Assembly (NCBI RefSeq): GCF_001561955.1
Contig: NZ_CP014223.1
Span: 62,001-126,000 of the forward strand
DNA length: 64,000 nucleotides
Reading direction: 5' to 3'
Origin: Anaerotignum propionicum DSM 1682
GTDB taxonomy: Bacteria > Bacillota > Clostridia > Lachnospirales > Anaerotignaceae
Shown here: positions 54,518 through 63,774 of the stretch, in pieces
Position numbering within the stretch: the stretch's first letter is position 1
How the letters are laid out: each line of letters starts with the position of its first letter
The notes under the pieces: model-generated
What the model was told of the DNA's origin: nothing
Seen by the model: only the letters and a program-made list of their open reading frames with translations
Databases searched by the model: none
Translations under genes and position numbers: made by a program

Positions 54518-54557
54518 AGCCCCTTTCTATAAGTTTTTCAACTTGCAAAAAGGGGCT
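54518..54557 (-). terminator. Terminator of the rnf operon
   Basis: On the minus strand AGCCCCTTT pairs with AAAGGGGCT, with an inner AAGTTG/CAACTT pairing, then TTCTCTTAATT. Confidence 0.7.
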
Positions 54558-54573
54558 ATCTGATACGGATTAA

Positions 54574-55470
54574 TTATTCAGCTTTTGCTTCTTCCTTAGC
54601 AGGTGCTTCCTCTTTGGGGGCTTCTGTTTTAGGAGCCTCAGCCTTAGGAGCAGCCTGAGCGGGAGGCACAGGTTTTTTTCCTGTAATCGTACCCTTCGGA
54701 CACTTGTTTGCACAAATGCCGCAGGCTTTACACTTATCATAGTCAATGACTGCCAGGTTATCAATTACATGAATTGCGTCGAAAGGACAATTCTTTTCGC
54801 AAATTTTACATGCAATACAACCAACGGAGCAAACCTGCATAACGTTTTTGCCAATGTCCTTGGAGGAACACTGAACTTTAATTTTGTTTTTTGCAGGAAG
54901 CATCTCAATGATATGCTTAGGGCATGTGGATACACATTTACCACAAGCAACACATTTGTCTTTATCAATCACAGCAATACCATCTTGAATCTCGATTGCG
55001 TCAAAAGCACAAGCTTTTTTGCAGCTTCCAAGACCTAAGCAGGCATAAGAGCAGCTTCTTGCACCACCGGAAGCCAGCTGAACCGCCATGTTACAATCGT
55101 CAATACCGAAGTATTCATATTTATCTTTTGCTTTTTCGCATGTGCCGCCGCATTTAACGAAAGCAGCAATGGGTACGGAAGTGGAAGCCTCAACACCCAT
55201 AATTGCACCTACTTTTTCAGCAACAGCAGCACCACCAACGGGACAACCGTTTACAGGTGCGTTTCCAGCAGCAATTGCACTTGCAAGACCGCCACAGCCG
55301 GGGAACCCACAGCCGCCACAGTTTGCGCCGGGGAGAACCTCTAAAATTTGAGTGATTTTAGGATCCTCTTCTACTTTGAAAACCTCACCGGCGATGCCAA
55401 GGCCTGCGCCAAAAACTACACCAAGTCCACCGATACTAAGGACCGGATACATAATATTTAATATGTCCAT
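54574..55470 (-). CDS. rnfB: Rnf complex subunit RnfB (iron-sulfur protein)
   Basis: A 298-residue protein: one membrane segment, then a four-Cys Fe-S domain (CGGCGFPGCGG, NGCPVGG) and three ferredoxin-type clusters (CKKACAFDAI, CVACGKCVSTCPKHI, CKICEKNCPFDAI, CKACGICANKCPKGTI). The C-terminal tail is Pro/Ala/Glu/Lys repeats (PKAEAPKTEAPKEEAP). It is the likely ferredoxin entry point of Rnf. The ATG at 55470 has GGAGGG upstream. Confidence 0.96.
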   Translation of the reverse strand: MDILNIMYPVLSIGGLGVVFGAGLGIAGEVFKVEEDPKITQILEVLPGANCGGCGFPGCGGLASAIAAGNAPVNGCPVGGAAVAEKVGAIMGVEASTSVPIAAFVKCGGTCEKAKDKYEYFGIDDCNMAVQLASGGARSCSYACLGLGSCKKACAFDAIEIQDGIAVIDKDKCVACGKCVSTCPKHIIEMLPAKNKIKVQCSSKDIGKNVMQVCSVGCIACKICEKNCPFDAIHVIDNLAVIDYDKCKACGICANKCPKGTITGKKPVPPAQAAPKAEAPKTEAPKEEAPAKEEAKAE

Positions 55471-55489
55471 TTTTGTCACCCTCCCTGCA

Positions 55490-56068
55490 TTAAAGTTTGA
55501 TCAAGCCGGAGAAGCCTAAGAATGCAATGGACATAAGGCCTGCTGTAAGCAGTGCCAAAGGGAATCCATCAAAGGCCTTCGGTGTATCATTGTCTGCGAT
55601 TCTTTCACGAATACCTGCAAACAGAACAATCGCCAAAGCGAAGCCTGTTGCACCACCAAAACCGTTTAATACGGATTCGATGAAGTTATAATTCTTCTGC
55701 ATGTTCAAAACGGCAACACCCAATACTGCACAGTTTGTTGTAATCAAAGGAAGGAATACGCCCAGTGCTTGATACAGCGCAGGTGCAGCTTTCTTTAAGA
55801 ACATTTCAACGAACTGTACTAAGGATGCGATAACCAAAATGAACGCAATGTTATACAAATATGTGATGTTCAAAGGCACCAAAATCAGGGCATAAACAAG
55901 CCATGCTGCTGCTGCTGCCAAGGACATAACGAAGATAACGGCTACACCCATGCCTACTGCTGTTTCAATTTTTCTAGAAACACCGAGGAAGGGGCAGATA
56001 CCTAAGAATTGAGATAATACGTAGTTGTTTACGAAAATCCCGGCTAAAACTAATAATACTAGATTCAT
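55490..56068 (-). CDS. rnfA: Rnf complex subunit RnfA
   Basis: A 192-residue membrane protein with six segments: [20 protein letters not shown] near the start and [17 protein letters not shown] in the middle, which hold the cysteines of the intramembrane Fe-S cluster shared with RnfE. It belongs to the ion-translocating core. Confidence 0.96.
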   Translation of the reverse strand: MNLVLLVLAGIFVNNYVLSQFLGICPFLGVSRKIETAVGMGVAVIFVMSLAAAAAWLVYALILVPLNITYLYNIAFILVIASLVQFVEMFLKKAAPALYQALGVFLPLITTNCAVLGVAVLNMQKNYNFIESVLNGFGGATGFALAIVLFAGIRERIADNDTPKAFDGFPLALLTAGLMSIAFLGFSGLIKL

Positions 56069-56085
56069 TTAATTTCCCCTCCTTC

Positions 56086-56685
56086 TCAAGCTTTTTTCTT
56101 GTTTCTGAAATGATTTAAAGCAGCCATCAGACAGCCCAATGTAAAGAAAGCACCGGGAGCCATAACGAACAGTAATGTTCTGGGGAATGCTGCGGGAAGT
56201 ACAGTGTAATCAAATAATGTGCCTGCACCGATGAATTCACGAACCAAGCCCAAAACACCTAAAGCAACTGTGAAACCAAGACCCATACCGATACCATCAA
56301 AGATAGCGGAAACCGGACCATTTTTGAAAGCAAATGCTTCTGCTCTTGCCAAGATGAGGCAGTTAACTACGATCAGAGGGATATAGAGACCCAAGGATGC
56401 GTTAAGGGCAGGAAGGTAAGCTTTCAGTAAGAACTCAATGATTGTAACGAATGTAGCGATAACTACGATAAAGCATGGAATTCTAACTTTATCGGGAATA
56501 ATCTTTCTCAACAGAGAGATAAAAAGGTTTGCGAAAATCAAAACCGCTGCAGTGGAAAGACCCATACCGATACCGTTAATAGCAGAGCTAGTTACAGCCA
56601 AAGTAGGACACATACCGATAACCTGCACAAAGGTAGGGTTTTCGTCAATCAAACCATTTTTAATTAATTTCAATGGGTTAGCCAT
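56086..56685 (-). CDS. rnfE: Rnf complex subunit RnfE
   Basis: A 199-residue membrane protein homologous to RnfA: NPTFVQVIGMCPTLAVTSSAING and YIPLIVVNCLILARAEAFA carry the paired cysteine motifs. The ATG at 56685 overlaps the rnfG stop (TAATG) and has GGAGGTG upstream; the frame extends to 56715 but without a good site. Confidence 0.96.
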   Translation of the reverse strand: MANPLKLIKNGLIDENPTFVQVIGMCPTLAVTSSAINGIGMGLSTAAVLIFANLFISLLRKIIPDKVRIPCFIVVIATFVTIIEFLLKAYLPALNASLGLYIPLIVVNCLILARAEAFAFKNGPVSAIFDGIGMGLGFTVALGVLGLVREFIGAGTLFDYTVLPAAFPRTLLFVMAPGAFFTLGCLMAALNHFRNKKKA

Positions 56686-57224
56686 TAATAAGCACCTCCG
56701 TTCGCAGCAAACCATTCCAAAGCGTCATTTGCACCGCTTGTAACGGCTCTGGAAGTGATTGTGGAGCTAGTAATAGGAACAACTTCGCCGCCATCCTTTG
56801 TTACAGCTAGTGTACCGGACATACCTGTAAACTGCTCATAGAAGGAAGGATCGGTTGATTTTGCACCTAAACCGGGTGTTTCGGCATGTTTTGTAACACG
56901 CAGACCGGTGATTACGCCGTCTGCATCAATACCAACCATTGTATTTACAGCACCGCCAAAGCCGCCAGGCTCAGTAGTGATAACAAAGCCGCCGTTGTCT
57001 GCTTTATATACAGCAGTCAAGGAACCTGTTAATTCTGCATCTTCAATTTGCTCAAAAGAGCTTGCATCGGGCATAACTGCCTTCATGGAAGCTGCTCTTG
57101 TTTGTTCTTCCTGCAATCTGATGGGTTCTGCAGTAATGGACTGAACCGCACCCAAAGCTGCCGCTGCAACGCCGGCGATAATCAGCAATACTATAGCAGG
57201 TCTTATGATCTCTTTTCCGTTCAT
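56685..57224 (-). CDS. rnfG: Rnf complex subunit RnfG (FMN-binding)
   Basis: A 179-residue protein with an N-terminal membrane anchor (PAIVLLIIAGVAAAALGAVQS) and an FMN-binding domain (GGFGGAVNTMVGIDADGVITGLRVTKHAETPGLGAK). The covalent flavin site is normally SGAT; here it reads SSTITSRAV, with the Thr kept and Gly/Ala replaced by Ser. It overlaps rnfD by 4 bp. Confidence 0.93.
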   Translation of the reverse strand: MNGKEIIRPAIVLLIIAGVAAAALGAVQSITAEPIRLQEEQTRAASMKAVMPDASSFEQIEDAELTGSLTAVYKADNGGFVITTEPGGFGGAVNTMVGIDADGVITGLRVTKHAETPGLGAKSTDPSFYEQFTGMSGTLAVTKDGGEVVPITSSTITSRAVTSGANDALEWFAANGGAY

Positions 57225-58183
57225 GCTTTTTTCGCCTCCTTTACTTTAGGCAGTGCACCAAAGATAGTAGGCTCTGTAAGTCTTTCAATCAGGGGCACAG
57301 TAAGGTTCATAATCAGGATCGAGTAGGATACACCTTCAGGGTAACCGCCAAAAATTCTGATTAATGTTGTCAACAAACCACAGCCAAGGGCGAATATAAT
57401 CTGTCCCCTAGATGTTACAGGAGAGGATGCATAATCGGTTGCCATAAAGAATGCACCTAACATCAAACCGCCTGCAAAAATTTCGTAAACAGGAACACGC
57501 AGACCTTTTCTGCCGATTAATGCGGTCAGAACAAAAACGGTTGCGATATAAATTACAGGAACTTTCCAGTTGATTACATGCTTTGCAATCAGATAAACAC
57601 CACCGATAATCAAAGCGATGGCACAGGTTTCACCCAGACAGCCGCCTACGTTACCAACCAATACATCTGTAAAGCTTGCATCGGGCATTACGCCGCCCTT
57701 CAGCTGCGCTAAAGGTGTTGCAACTGCAACAGCATCTACACCGAAGTTACCGGAGGATGTCCAAGAGGTCATTTCGGTAGGGTAGGATGCCAATAAGAAA
57801 GCTCTGCCGGCAAGGGCAGGGTTAATAAAGTTCTGCCCCAAACCACCGAAAAGCTGTTTTGCAAAGATAATTGCAAATGCACTACCAACAATAGCAACCC
57901 AAACAGGTGCAGCTGCGGGTAAGTTCATTGCCAAAAGTAAACCTGTTACAACAGCACTCAAATCGCTGATTGTAATGGGTTTTTTCATTAATTTTTGATA
58001 AAGCCATTCAAAGAAAACAGCAGATACAATGGCAGCAACCATCAGCATCAGTGCTCTCAAACCGAAATAATAAATGCCCATCACGGAAGCAGGAACCAAA
58101 GCAATGATTACATCACGCATGATGCTCTGGATAGATTCCTTAGAACGTACGTGAGGGGTACCGGATACTACAAAATTAGCCAT
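57221..58183 (-). CDS. rnfD: Rnf complex subunit RnfD
   Basis: A 320-residue membrane protein with about nine segments. It has the N-terminal SGTPHVRSKESIQSIMRDVI pattern, the flavin-attachment region VDAVAVATPLAQLKGG and the later ATDYASSPVT. It carries an FMN and part of the Na+ or H+ path. Confidence 0.95.
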   Translation of the reverse strand: MANFVVSGTPHVRSKESIQSIMRDVIIALVPASVMGIYYFGLRALMLMVAAIVSAVFFEWLYQKLMKKPITISDLSAVVTGLLLAMNLPAAAPVWVAIVGSAFAIIFAKQLFGGLGQNFINPALAGRAFLLASYPTEMTSWTSSGNFGVDAVAVATPLAQLKGGVMPDASFTDVLVGNVGGCLGETCAIALIIGGVYLIAKHVINWKVPVIYIATVFVLTALIGRKGLRVPVYEIFAGGLMLGAFFMATDYASSPVTSRGQIIFALGCGLLTTLIRIFGGYPEGVSYSILIMNLTVPLIERLTEPTIFGALPKVKEAKKA

Positions 58184-58201
58184 GTTTTATTCTCCCCCTT
58201 C

Positions 58202-59593
58202 TCAGTTCTTTTCAGCTTTCGCTTTTGCCTCTGCTTCAGCTTTCGCTCTTGCAGCTGCAGCCGCGGCCGCTTTTTTACCTGCTTCAATTTTCTTCACTGC
58301 ACGAATGGACTGGGCAAGCTGACGCTTTGCAGGGCATTCATAGGAGCAGCTGCCGCACTCGATACAATCCAAGCCGTGGTGGGCAACAAAAGCGTCGCCG
58401 TCACCCTTGAGCGCCAAGAAATTCAGCATGAAGGGCATAAGTCCCATTGGACAGTGGTCAACACACTTACCGCAGCGAATGCAGTTTCTTTCTTCGGGAA
58501 TGAATGCTTCTTCTTTTGTGAAGCAAAGCAAACCTGAAGTTGTTTTTACGGATGCTACATCTAAAGTATAAAGAGAAGGACCCATCATAGGACCACCGGC
58601 AATCAGCTTTACAGGAGGGTTTTCCTCGTTAAAGCCACCAATTGCATCAACTAAATCACGCAGAGTCATACCAATACGGATTTTGTAGTTGCCTGGGTTT
58701 TTGATACCTTGTCCGGAAACGGTTACCACTCTTCTCATCAAAGGTCTACCTTTTACGATAGCTCTTTCAATTGCAAGAACGGTGTCCACGTTATCAACGA
58801 TACAGCCTGCACTTGCGGGCAGAGCACCGGATTTTACTTCTCTTTTTGTAATGGCATAAATCAAGTGTTTTTCAGAACCCTGAGGGAACTTTGTTACCAA
58901 GGGTTGAACAACAATATTGCTAATGCCTTCGCAAGCCTTTGTCATAATTTCAATTGCCTTAGGCTTGTTCATTTCAATGCCGATTACGCCCTTTGCATTG
59001 GGATGCAGTTTCAGCATAATCTGCAGACCTTTCACAATACGTTCTGGTTCTTCCACCATTAAACGATAATCGCATGTGAGGTATGGCTCACATTCTGCCG
59101 CATTGATTAAGATATAATCAATGGGATTATCCTTGGGTGGATTCAGTTTTACATGGGTAGGGAAACCAGCACCACCCAAACCAACAACGCCTGCGTCCTT
59201 AATTGCCGCAAGAATTTCGTCGTTTGTCATTTTGGTGTAGTCTCTGCCTTGATTCAAGCCTTCGATTTCTTCCATTTTGCCGTCGTTTTTCACAACGATG
59301 GATTTTACCATTACGCCGCCGGGAACAAGCATAGGACGGATGTCCACAACTTCACCGGATACGCTAGCGAAAATTGGAGAAGACATGAATGCGGGTGACT
59401 CTGCGATTTTCTGACCAACTTTTACATGATCACCAACAGCAACAAGTGGCTCACAAGGAGCGCCGATGTGCTGGCTCATGGGGTAGAACAACTCAGAGTT
59501 TTCCTTTGGGAGTATCACCTGAATAGGCTGCTCTGCGGACAGAGCTTTTCCATCAGGCGGATGAACTCCACGTTTGAACGTTAAAGCTTGCAT
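58202..59593 (-). CDS. rnfC: Rnf complex subunit RnfC
   Basis: A 463-residue peripheral subunit with an NADH/FMN-binding domain (VGLGGAGFPTHVKL, NAAECEPYLTCDYRLM), a SLBB domain and two 4Fe-4S motifs (CIRCGKCVDHCPMGL, CIECGSCSYECPAKR). The C-terminal tail is Ala/Lys/Glu rich. It is the NAD site of the complex. The ATG at 59593 follows GAGGGGG; it is the first gene of rnfCDGEAB. Confidence 0.96.
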   Translation of the reverse strand: MQALTFKRGVHPPDGKALSAEQPIQVILPKENSELFYPMSQHIGAPCEPLVAVGDHVKVGQKIAESPAFMSSPIFASVSGEVVDIRPMLVPGGVMVKSIVVKNDGKMEEIEGLNQGRDYTKMTNDEILAAIKDAGVVGLGGAGFPTHVKLNPPKDNPIDYILINAAECEPYLTCDYRLMVEEPERIVKGLQIMLKLHPNAKGVIGIEMNKPKAIEIMTKACEGISNIVVQPLVTKFPQGSEKHLIYAITKREVKSGALPASAGCIVDNVDTVLAIERAIVKGRPLMRRVVTVSGQGIKNPGNYKIRIGMTLRDLVDAIGGFNEENPPVKLIAGGPMMGPSLYTLDVASVKTTSGLLCFTKEEAFIPEERNCIRCGKCVDHCPMGLMPFMLNFLALKGDGDAFVAHHGLDCIECGSCSYECPAKRQLAQSIRAVKKIEAGKKAAAAAAARAKAEAEAKAKAEKN

Positions 59594-59687
59594 ATTATCC
59601 CCCTCTGTCAAGTGTTTTGTGCGCTTGGGAAGCGCGAAGATTAGTTATACCTTCAAGAAATGATAGAACTATACGTACAACAGCAGT

Positions 59688-59716
59688 ATTTTAATACAAA
59701 AATGAAGTTTTCACAA
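59688..59716 (-). promoter_or_regulatory. Probable promoter of the rnf operon
   Basis: On the minus strand: TTGTGA, 17 bp, TAAAAT, about 95 bp before rnfC. The rest of the divergent 497-bp gap with rpoN is AT-rich with no gene. Confidence 0.5.
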
Positions 59717-60090
59717 CATATTTGTAAAAAAAACTGCAAAAGCTATCGTTTGTGAAAAAAGGTTTTGACAAAATTCTTTCGTAAAACCTGAGTTTAACTT
59801 ATTTTGTACGCATAGAAAGACATACAATCAATTTGTATGCTAAATATTAAGACCTACTTTAGTTTACTATTATTATGTAAAATTGTAAATGATAATATAT
59901 TACCATAATTGGTGGGGTTTTTCCCCTAGTTTTTTAAGGCAATTAGACAAAAACAAAGTACGGAAAATAGTAAACTCTTTACAACATGGCAGAAATGTAG
60001 CTTTTTTTTAGTGTAAACTGTGATAAAATGAAAAAAGTGCCAAAGACGAGAGAAACTTATTGTTAAAATATAAGTGAAGAGGGTGATACC

Positions 60091-61452
60091 GTGGATTTGT
60101 CCCTGCAGTTAGCACAAAAGCAAATTTTATCTCAAAGAATGCAGCAATCTGTTGAGATTTTACAGATGAATACAATTATGCTTACAGAGTATATTCACGA
60201 GCTGACACAGGAGAATCCCCTCTTAGAATGGCAGGAGGTTTCTGATGAGCAGGCTGTGAAAGAGGATAAGCTGCTGCGCAAGCTGGAATGGCTGGAAGAG
60301 GCAGATGAGCAAAATCGCAGTATGTATCGTGTGGAGCAAGAAGATGAGCGGGATGAAAGAGATTCCATCGGCAAGCGGGAGCGTGAGAGCCTGCGGGAAT
60401 ATCTTTTATTCCAAATCAATATATTAAATGTGGATGAAGGGGTTAAATGTGTTTTGCGCTTTTTGGCGGAAAGTACGGAGGAAAGTGGTTACTTAGAAAA
60501 GGGCGCATTGGAAGCTGCGGAGAAAAAGTACCATTTAAAAGGTAATTGCAGCGAAGATATCATGGGACTTCTTCAGTCCCTAGACCCTCCCGGAGTCGGA
60601 GCCAGAAGCTTGCAGGAATGCCTTTTGATTCAACTTAAGCAAAAAAATGCATCTCCTATTGCCATTATTATGGTAGAAAAATATTTGTCTGATCTGGCAA
60701 AAAATAGGATGAGCTATGTTGCGAAGCAGATGCGTGTGACTCTTGAGGTAGCACAGGATGCTTTTGAGGAAATAAAAAACTGTGAGCCGAAGCCCGGTCG
60801 TGGATTTTTAAGTGAAAGACCCGTTGAGTATATTTTACCGGACGTTTTTGTACAAAAGCAAGAAGGAGAGCTGCTGGTCACGGTGAATAGCTCCTCCTCC
60901 CCTAGATTATTTATCAGTCAATCTTATTTGAAAATGCTGCGAGAGGGTGCATCCGACGAGGCCAAAGAGTTTATTTCTAATAAATTAAGGCAAGCAGAAT
61001 GGGCAATTCAGTGTATTTCAAAAAGAGAAAGCACTTTGCTTGAAACGGCAAAATGCATTGTGAATCATCAAGAAGAATTTTTTATACGGCCTGACGGCCA
61101 GATTAGGCCATTACGTTTAGCAGACATTGCCGAGTGCATGCAGGTGCATGAGTCTACGGTGAGCCGAGCGGTAAGGGATAAATATCTGCAATGCGACAGA
61201 GGGATTTTTCCACTGAGTTCCTTTTTTTCCAAGGCGCTATCTTCGGAAGAAACAGGTACCATTTCCGCCGATAGCATTCAACAGAAAATACGGTTGATGA
61301 TTGAAAGAGAAAACAAAATGAAGCCTTACAGCGATAGAGAGCTGACAGAAGCACTGCAAAAGGAAGGCATACAGATTTCCCGCAGAACTGTCGCAAAATA
61401 TCGTGAGGGCATGGGCATTGCAGGGGCGTCGGGCAGAAAACGCTATGAGTAA
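60091..61452 (+). CDS. rpoN: RNA polymerase sigma-54 factor
   Basis: A 453-residue protein with region I (LSQRMQQSVEILQMNTIMLTEYIHELTQENPLLEW), the core-binding part, the HTH that reads the -12 element (ADIAECMQVHESTVSRAVRDKYLQ) and the RpoN box SRRTVAKYREG. The start is GTG with GAGGGTG upstream. Sigma-54 needs an enhancer-binding activator, but none is encoded in this window. Confidence 0.95.
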   Translation: MDLSLQLAQKQILSQRMQQSVEILQMNTIMLTEYIHELTQENPLLEWQEVSDEQAVKEDKLLRKLEWLEEADEQNRSMYRVEQEDERDERDSIGKRERESLREYLLFQINILNVDEGVKCVLRFLAESTEESGYLEKGALEAAEKKYHLKGNCSEDIMGLLQSLDPPGVGARSLQECLLIQLKQKNASPIAIIMVEKYLSDLAKNRMSYVAKQMRVTLEVAQDAFEEIKNCEPKPGRGFLSERPVEYILPDVFVQKQEGELLVTVNSSSSPRLFISQSYLKMLREGASDEAKEFISNKLRQAEWAIQCISKRESTLLETAKCIVNHQEEFFIRPDGQIRPLRLADIAECMQVHESTVSRAVRDKYLQCDRGIFPLSSFFSKALSSEETGTISADSIQQKIRLMIERENKMKPYSDRELTEALQKEGIQISRRTVAKYREGMGIAGASGRKRYE

Positions 61453-61481
61453 TATGAGTAAGTTGTTAAGGGAGAGATTTT

Positions 61482-62918
61482 ATGTCGGATACTATTTTTC
61501 ACATAAAATTAAATAAAGAGGGGCAGACCCCCTTATATCAGCAATTGGCTGATGGACTTGGCAGACTGATTTCCCAAGGGAGCCTTGCGCCAGACAGCAA
61601 ATTGCCGCCGATACGAAAAATGGCAGAGGCGTACGGCGTAAACAATGTTACGGTGGTTACGGCATATAAGCATTTGGAAAGCAAACAGATGGTTTATTCC
61701 AGAAAAGGTAGCGGAACCTTTGTATCCCCTTTGCCAGTTGAGGCAATACCATCGCCGGTTGCCAAGGGGAATCTTCATAGCTTTGAAGTGGGAATTTCTT
61801 TTGAAAAGGCAATTAATTTTGCAAATACATCATTGCCCCACGAGTTGTTTCCCGTAGATGCCTTCAAGAAAGCCTTTGATGAGGTTCTGGAGAGGGAAAA
61901 GGGCGGTGCCTTCCGTTATATGGACAGTATGGGGTATCAACCTCTACGTGAACAGCTTTGCAGCTACATAGAAGCGTATGGTATTAAAACAGCACCGGAT
62001 AGCGTACAGATCATTTCAGGTGCCCAGCAGGGCATTGACGTAATTTCCAAGGCCATGATTCATTTCGGAGATGTGGTTTTTGTGGAAAGCCCCACCTTTT
62101 ATGGTGCGGCGGGGGCATTTTTATCCAGAGGGGCAAAGCTGATTGAAATTCCCATGGAAAACGATGGTATGAAAATGTCGGTTTTAGAAGATTATTTGAA
62201 GCTGTATCGCCCAAGGTTTATCTATATGATGGCGTATTTTCAAACGCCTACGGGAATTTCTTATTCTTTGGAAAAAAAGCGCCGCATTCTGGAATTGGCA
62301 GAAAGATATGATACTTATATCATAGAAGAGGATGATTTCTACGACTTTTATTATAGCAAAGAAGCACCGGTGCCTTTAAAAGCATTGGATTATAAGAATA
62401 GAGTGGTTTATATTAAAAGTTTTTCAAAAATATTAATGCCAGGCCTTCGTATGGGTCTTATGGTTTTGCCCAAAAAGATTCATCAAGGGGTTATGGAAGC
62501 AAAATATACTACGGATATTTCAACCTCAGGCTTTATTCAAAAAGCCATGGAGCAATATTTTAAGGAAAATGGCTGGGAGGAGCATGCAAAGACTATGCGT
62601 GGTTTCGGCGGGGAAAAATACCGTCACACCCTTTCTTTTGCCAAAAAATATTTGGCAGGCAGAGCCACCTTTTCTTTGCCAAATGGTGGTGTTAGCCTTT
62701 GGATTCAATTACCTGAAGGAATAAGTGCTGAGGCCTTTTGCAGCCGTATGCTGGAGAAGAATGTGATTCTGACTCCAGGAAGCCAATTTGAAATCAGCGG
62801 CAGAGACAGTGGTCATGTCCGTCTGAGCTTTTGCGGTTTGGAGGATGGGAAGATTGAAGTAGGGCTAAAACGTATGAGTGAAACCATTGATAATATGGCG
62901 ATGAACAAAATGTTTTAG
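61482..62918 (+). CDS. MocR-type GntR/aminotransferase-like transcriptional regulator
   Basis: A 478-residue fusion: a GntR-type winged helix (residues 10-80, LYQQLADGLGRLISQGSLAPDSKLPPIRKMAEAYGVNNVTVVTAYKHLESK) joined to a fold-type I aminotransferase domain. The PLP lysine is in VYIKSFSKILMPGLRMG, and the EEDDFYDFYY segment holds the usual Asp and Tyr. MocR proteins regulate amino acid, GABA or vitamin B6 genes; the target here is unknown. It starts 29 bp after rpoN. Confidence 0.92.
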   Translation: MSDTIFHIKLNKEGQTPLYQQLADGLGRLISQGSLAPDSKLPPIRKMAEAYGVNNVTVVTAYKHLESKQMVYSRKGSGTFVSPLPVEAIPSPVAKGNLHSFEVGISFEKAINFANTSLPHELFPVDAFKKAFDEVLEREKGGAFRYMDSMGYQPLREQLCSYIEAYGIKTAPDSVQIISGAQQGIDVISKAMIHFGDVVFVESPTFYGAAGAFLSRGAKLIEIPMENDGMKMSVLEDYLKLYRPRFIYMMAYFQTPTGISYSLEKKRRILELAERYDTYIIEEDDFYDFYYSKEAPVPLKALDYKNRVVYIKSFSKILMPGLRMGLMVLPKKIHQGVMEAKYTTDISTSGFIQKAMEQYFKENGWEEHAKTMRGFGGEKYRHTLSFAKKYLAGRATFSLPNGGVSLWIQLPEGISAEAFCSRMLEKNVILTPGSQFEISGRDSGHVRLSFCGLEDGKIEVGLKRMSETIDNMAMNKMF

Positions 62919-63072
62919 AAATAGGGATACTTTTGATTGAAGTTTGTTTTGGAAAGACCATGTAACTTGTCATGTATTGTCGAAAGGAAACCCATGCAAT
63001 AACCATCCCTTTGTGGTAGATTGTTTAATGTAGTGAGGTCCAAACAAGGGTTATGGGAGGTTTGAAAACCAA

Positions 63073-63288
63073 ATGAATAAAAGCAATATCGTTACAGCGG
63101 AGTTTATCGTTATTTTTATTTCTGTGTATTGTTTTTTTAGACCTGATATTTTATGTTCCTTTGGATATGGTCTGTCGGTGGATGGTACTGTAATTGCAAG
63201 AACTTTCTGCCTGCTTTTTGCTTTATATAGATTCGTAAAACTAATATACTTTTTAAATTCGGGGGACAAGAATGGGTCTATAGAATAA
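63073..63288 (+). CDS. Small membrane protein, unknown function
   Basis: A 71-residue protein with two hydrophobic segments (EFIVIFISVYCFF and TFCLLFALYRFVKLIYFL). GGGAGG lies 12 nt before the ATG, a little far. No family recognised. Confidence 0.45.
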   Translation: MNKSNIVTAEFIVIFISVYCFFRPDILCSFGYGLSVDGTVIARTFCLLFALYRFVKLIYFLNSGDKNGSIE

Positions 63289-63309
63289 AAAAGTTATAAT
63301 GTTTTTGGT

Positions 63310-63356
63310 GCAGTTTCGTTAGAACGGTAGAGAGACATATATATAGAATGCACCTC
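63310..63356 (+). terminator. Possible terminator before the alaS leader
   Basis: GGTGCA and TGCACC pair around about 31 nt, followed by TCTTTT. Confidence 0.5.
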
Positions 63357-63436
63357 TTTTAGAATACATATTTTTCAATGTTTCGAAAATATTAAGCACT
63401 ATGCATGTATTTTCCATGATGAAATATGCCTTTCTC

Positions 63437-63465
63437 TTGACAAACGAAAAGGGACTTACTATAAT
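63437..63465 (+). promoter_or_regulatory. Promoter of the T-box/alaS transcript
   Basis: TTGACA (63437-63442), 17 bp, TATAAT (63460-63465): consensus hexamers at consensus spacing. Confidence 0.9.
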
Positions 63466-63472
63466 CTTCTTA

Positions 63473-63738
63473 ACTGAATGAATTGAAAAAAGCCATAAAA
63501 AGAAGGAGTATTTAGCGGCAGGCCTTTACAGAGAGAAAACCATTGGTGGAAGGTTTTCGGGAGCCCGTTGAAGAAGCAGTCTTTTTGGATATTCACAGCT
63601 CTGCGGCGGAATTTGAAGTATGCTGCGGCGCAGGCCGGCGTTAACGGCATGAAAGCGACGGCGTTTTGCCGTAAGCAGGGTGGTACCACGGTTTAATCGT
63701 CCCTGATCCTTAGTGATCGGGGGCTTATTTTTTTCCAA
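63473..63738 (+). promoter_or_regulatory. T-box leader of alaS
   Basis: The T-box sequence AGGGTGGTACCACGG is at 63677-63691. A long structured Stem I region comes before it, and the terminator CCCTGATC/GATCGGGG with a T run is at 63701-63734. Uncharged tRNA-Ala should pair with the T-box and allow read-through into alaS. I did not assign the specifier codon, but the downstream gene makes Ala the expected one. Confidence 0.93.
63701..63734 (+). terminator. T-box terminator before alaS
   Basis: CCCTGATC and GATCGGGG pair (one wobble) around CTTAGT, then a run of T residues; it competes with the antiterminator formed by the T-box sequence. Confidence 0.85.
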
Positions 63739-63774
63739 AAAACAAATGAGATGAAATGATTAGGAGGAAATACA

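Noticed and set aside
63459-63738. Minus-strand frames across the alaS leader
   Set aside because: They cover the T-box leader, whose RNA structure explains the sequence.
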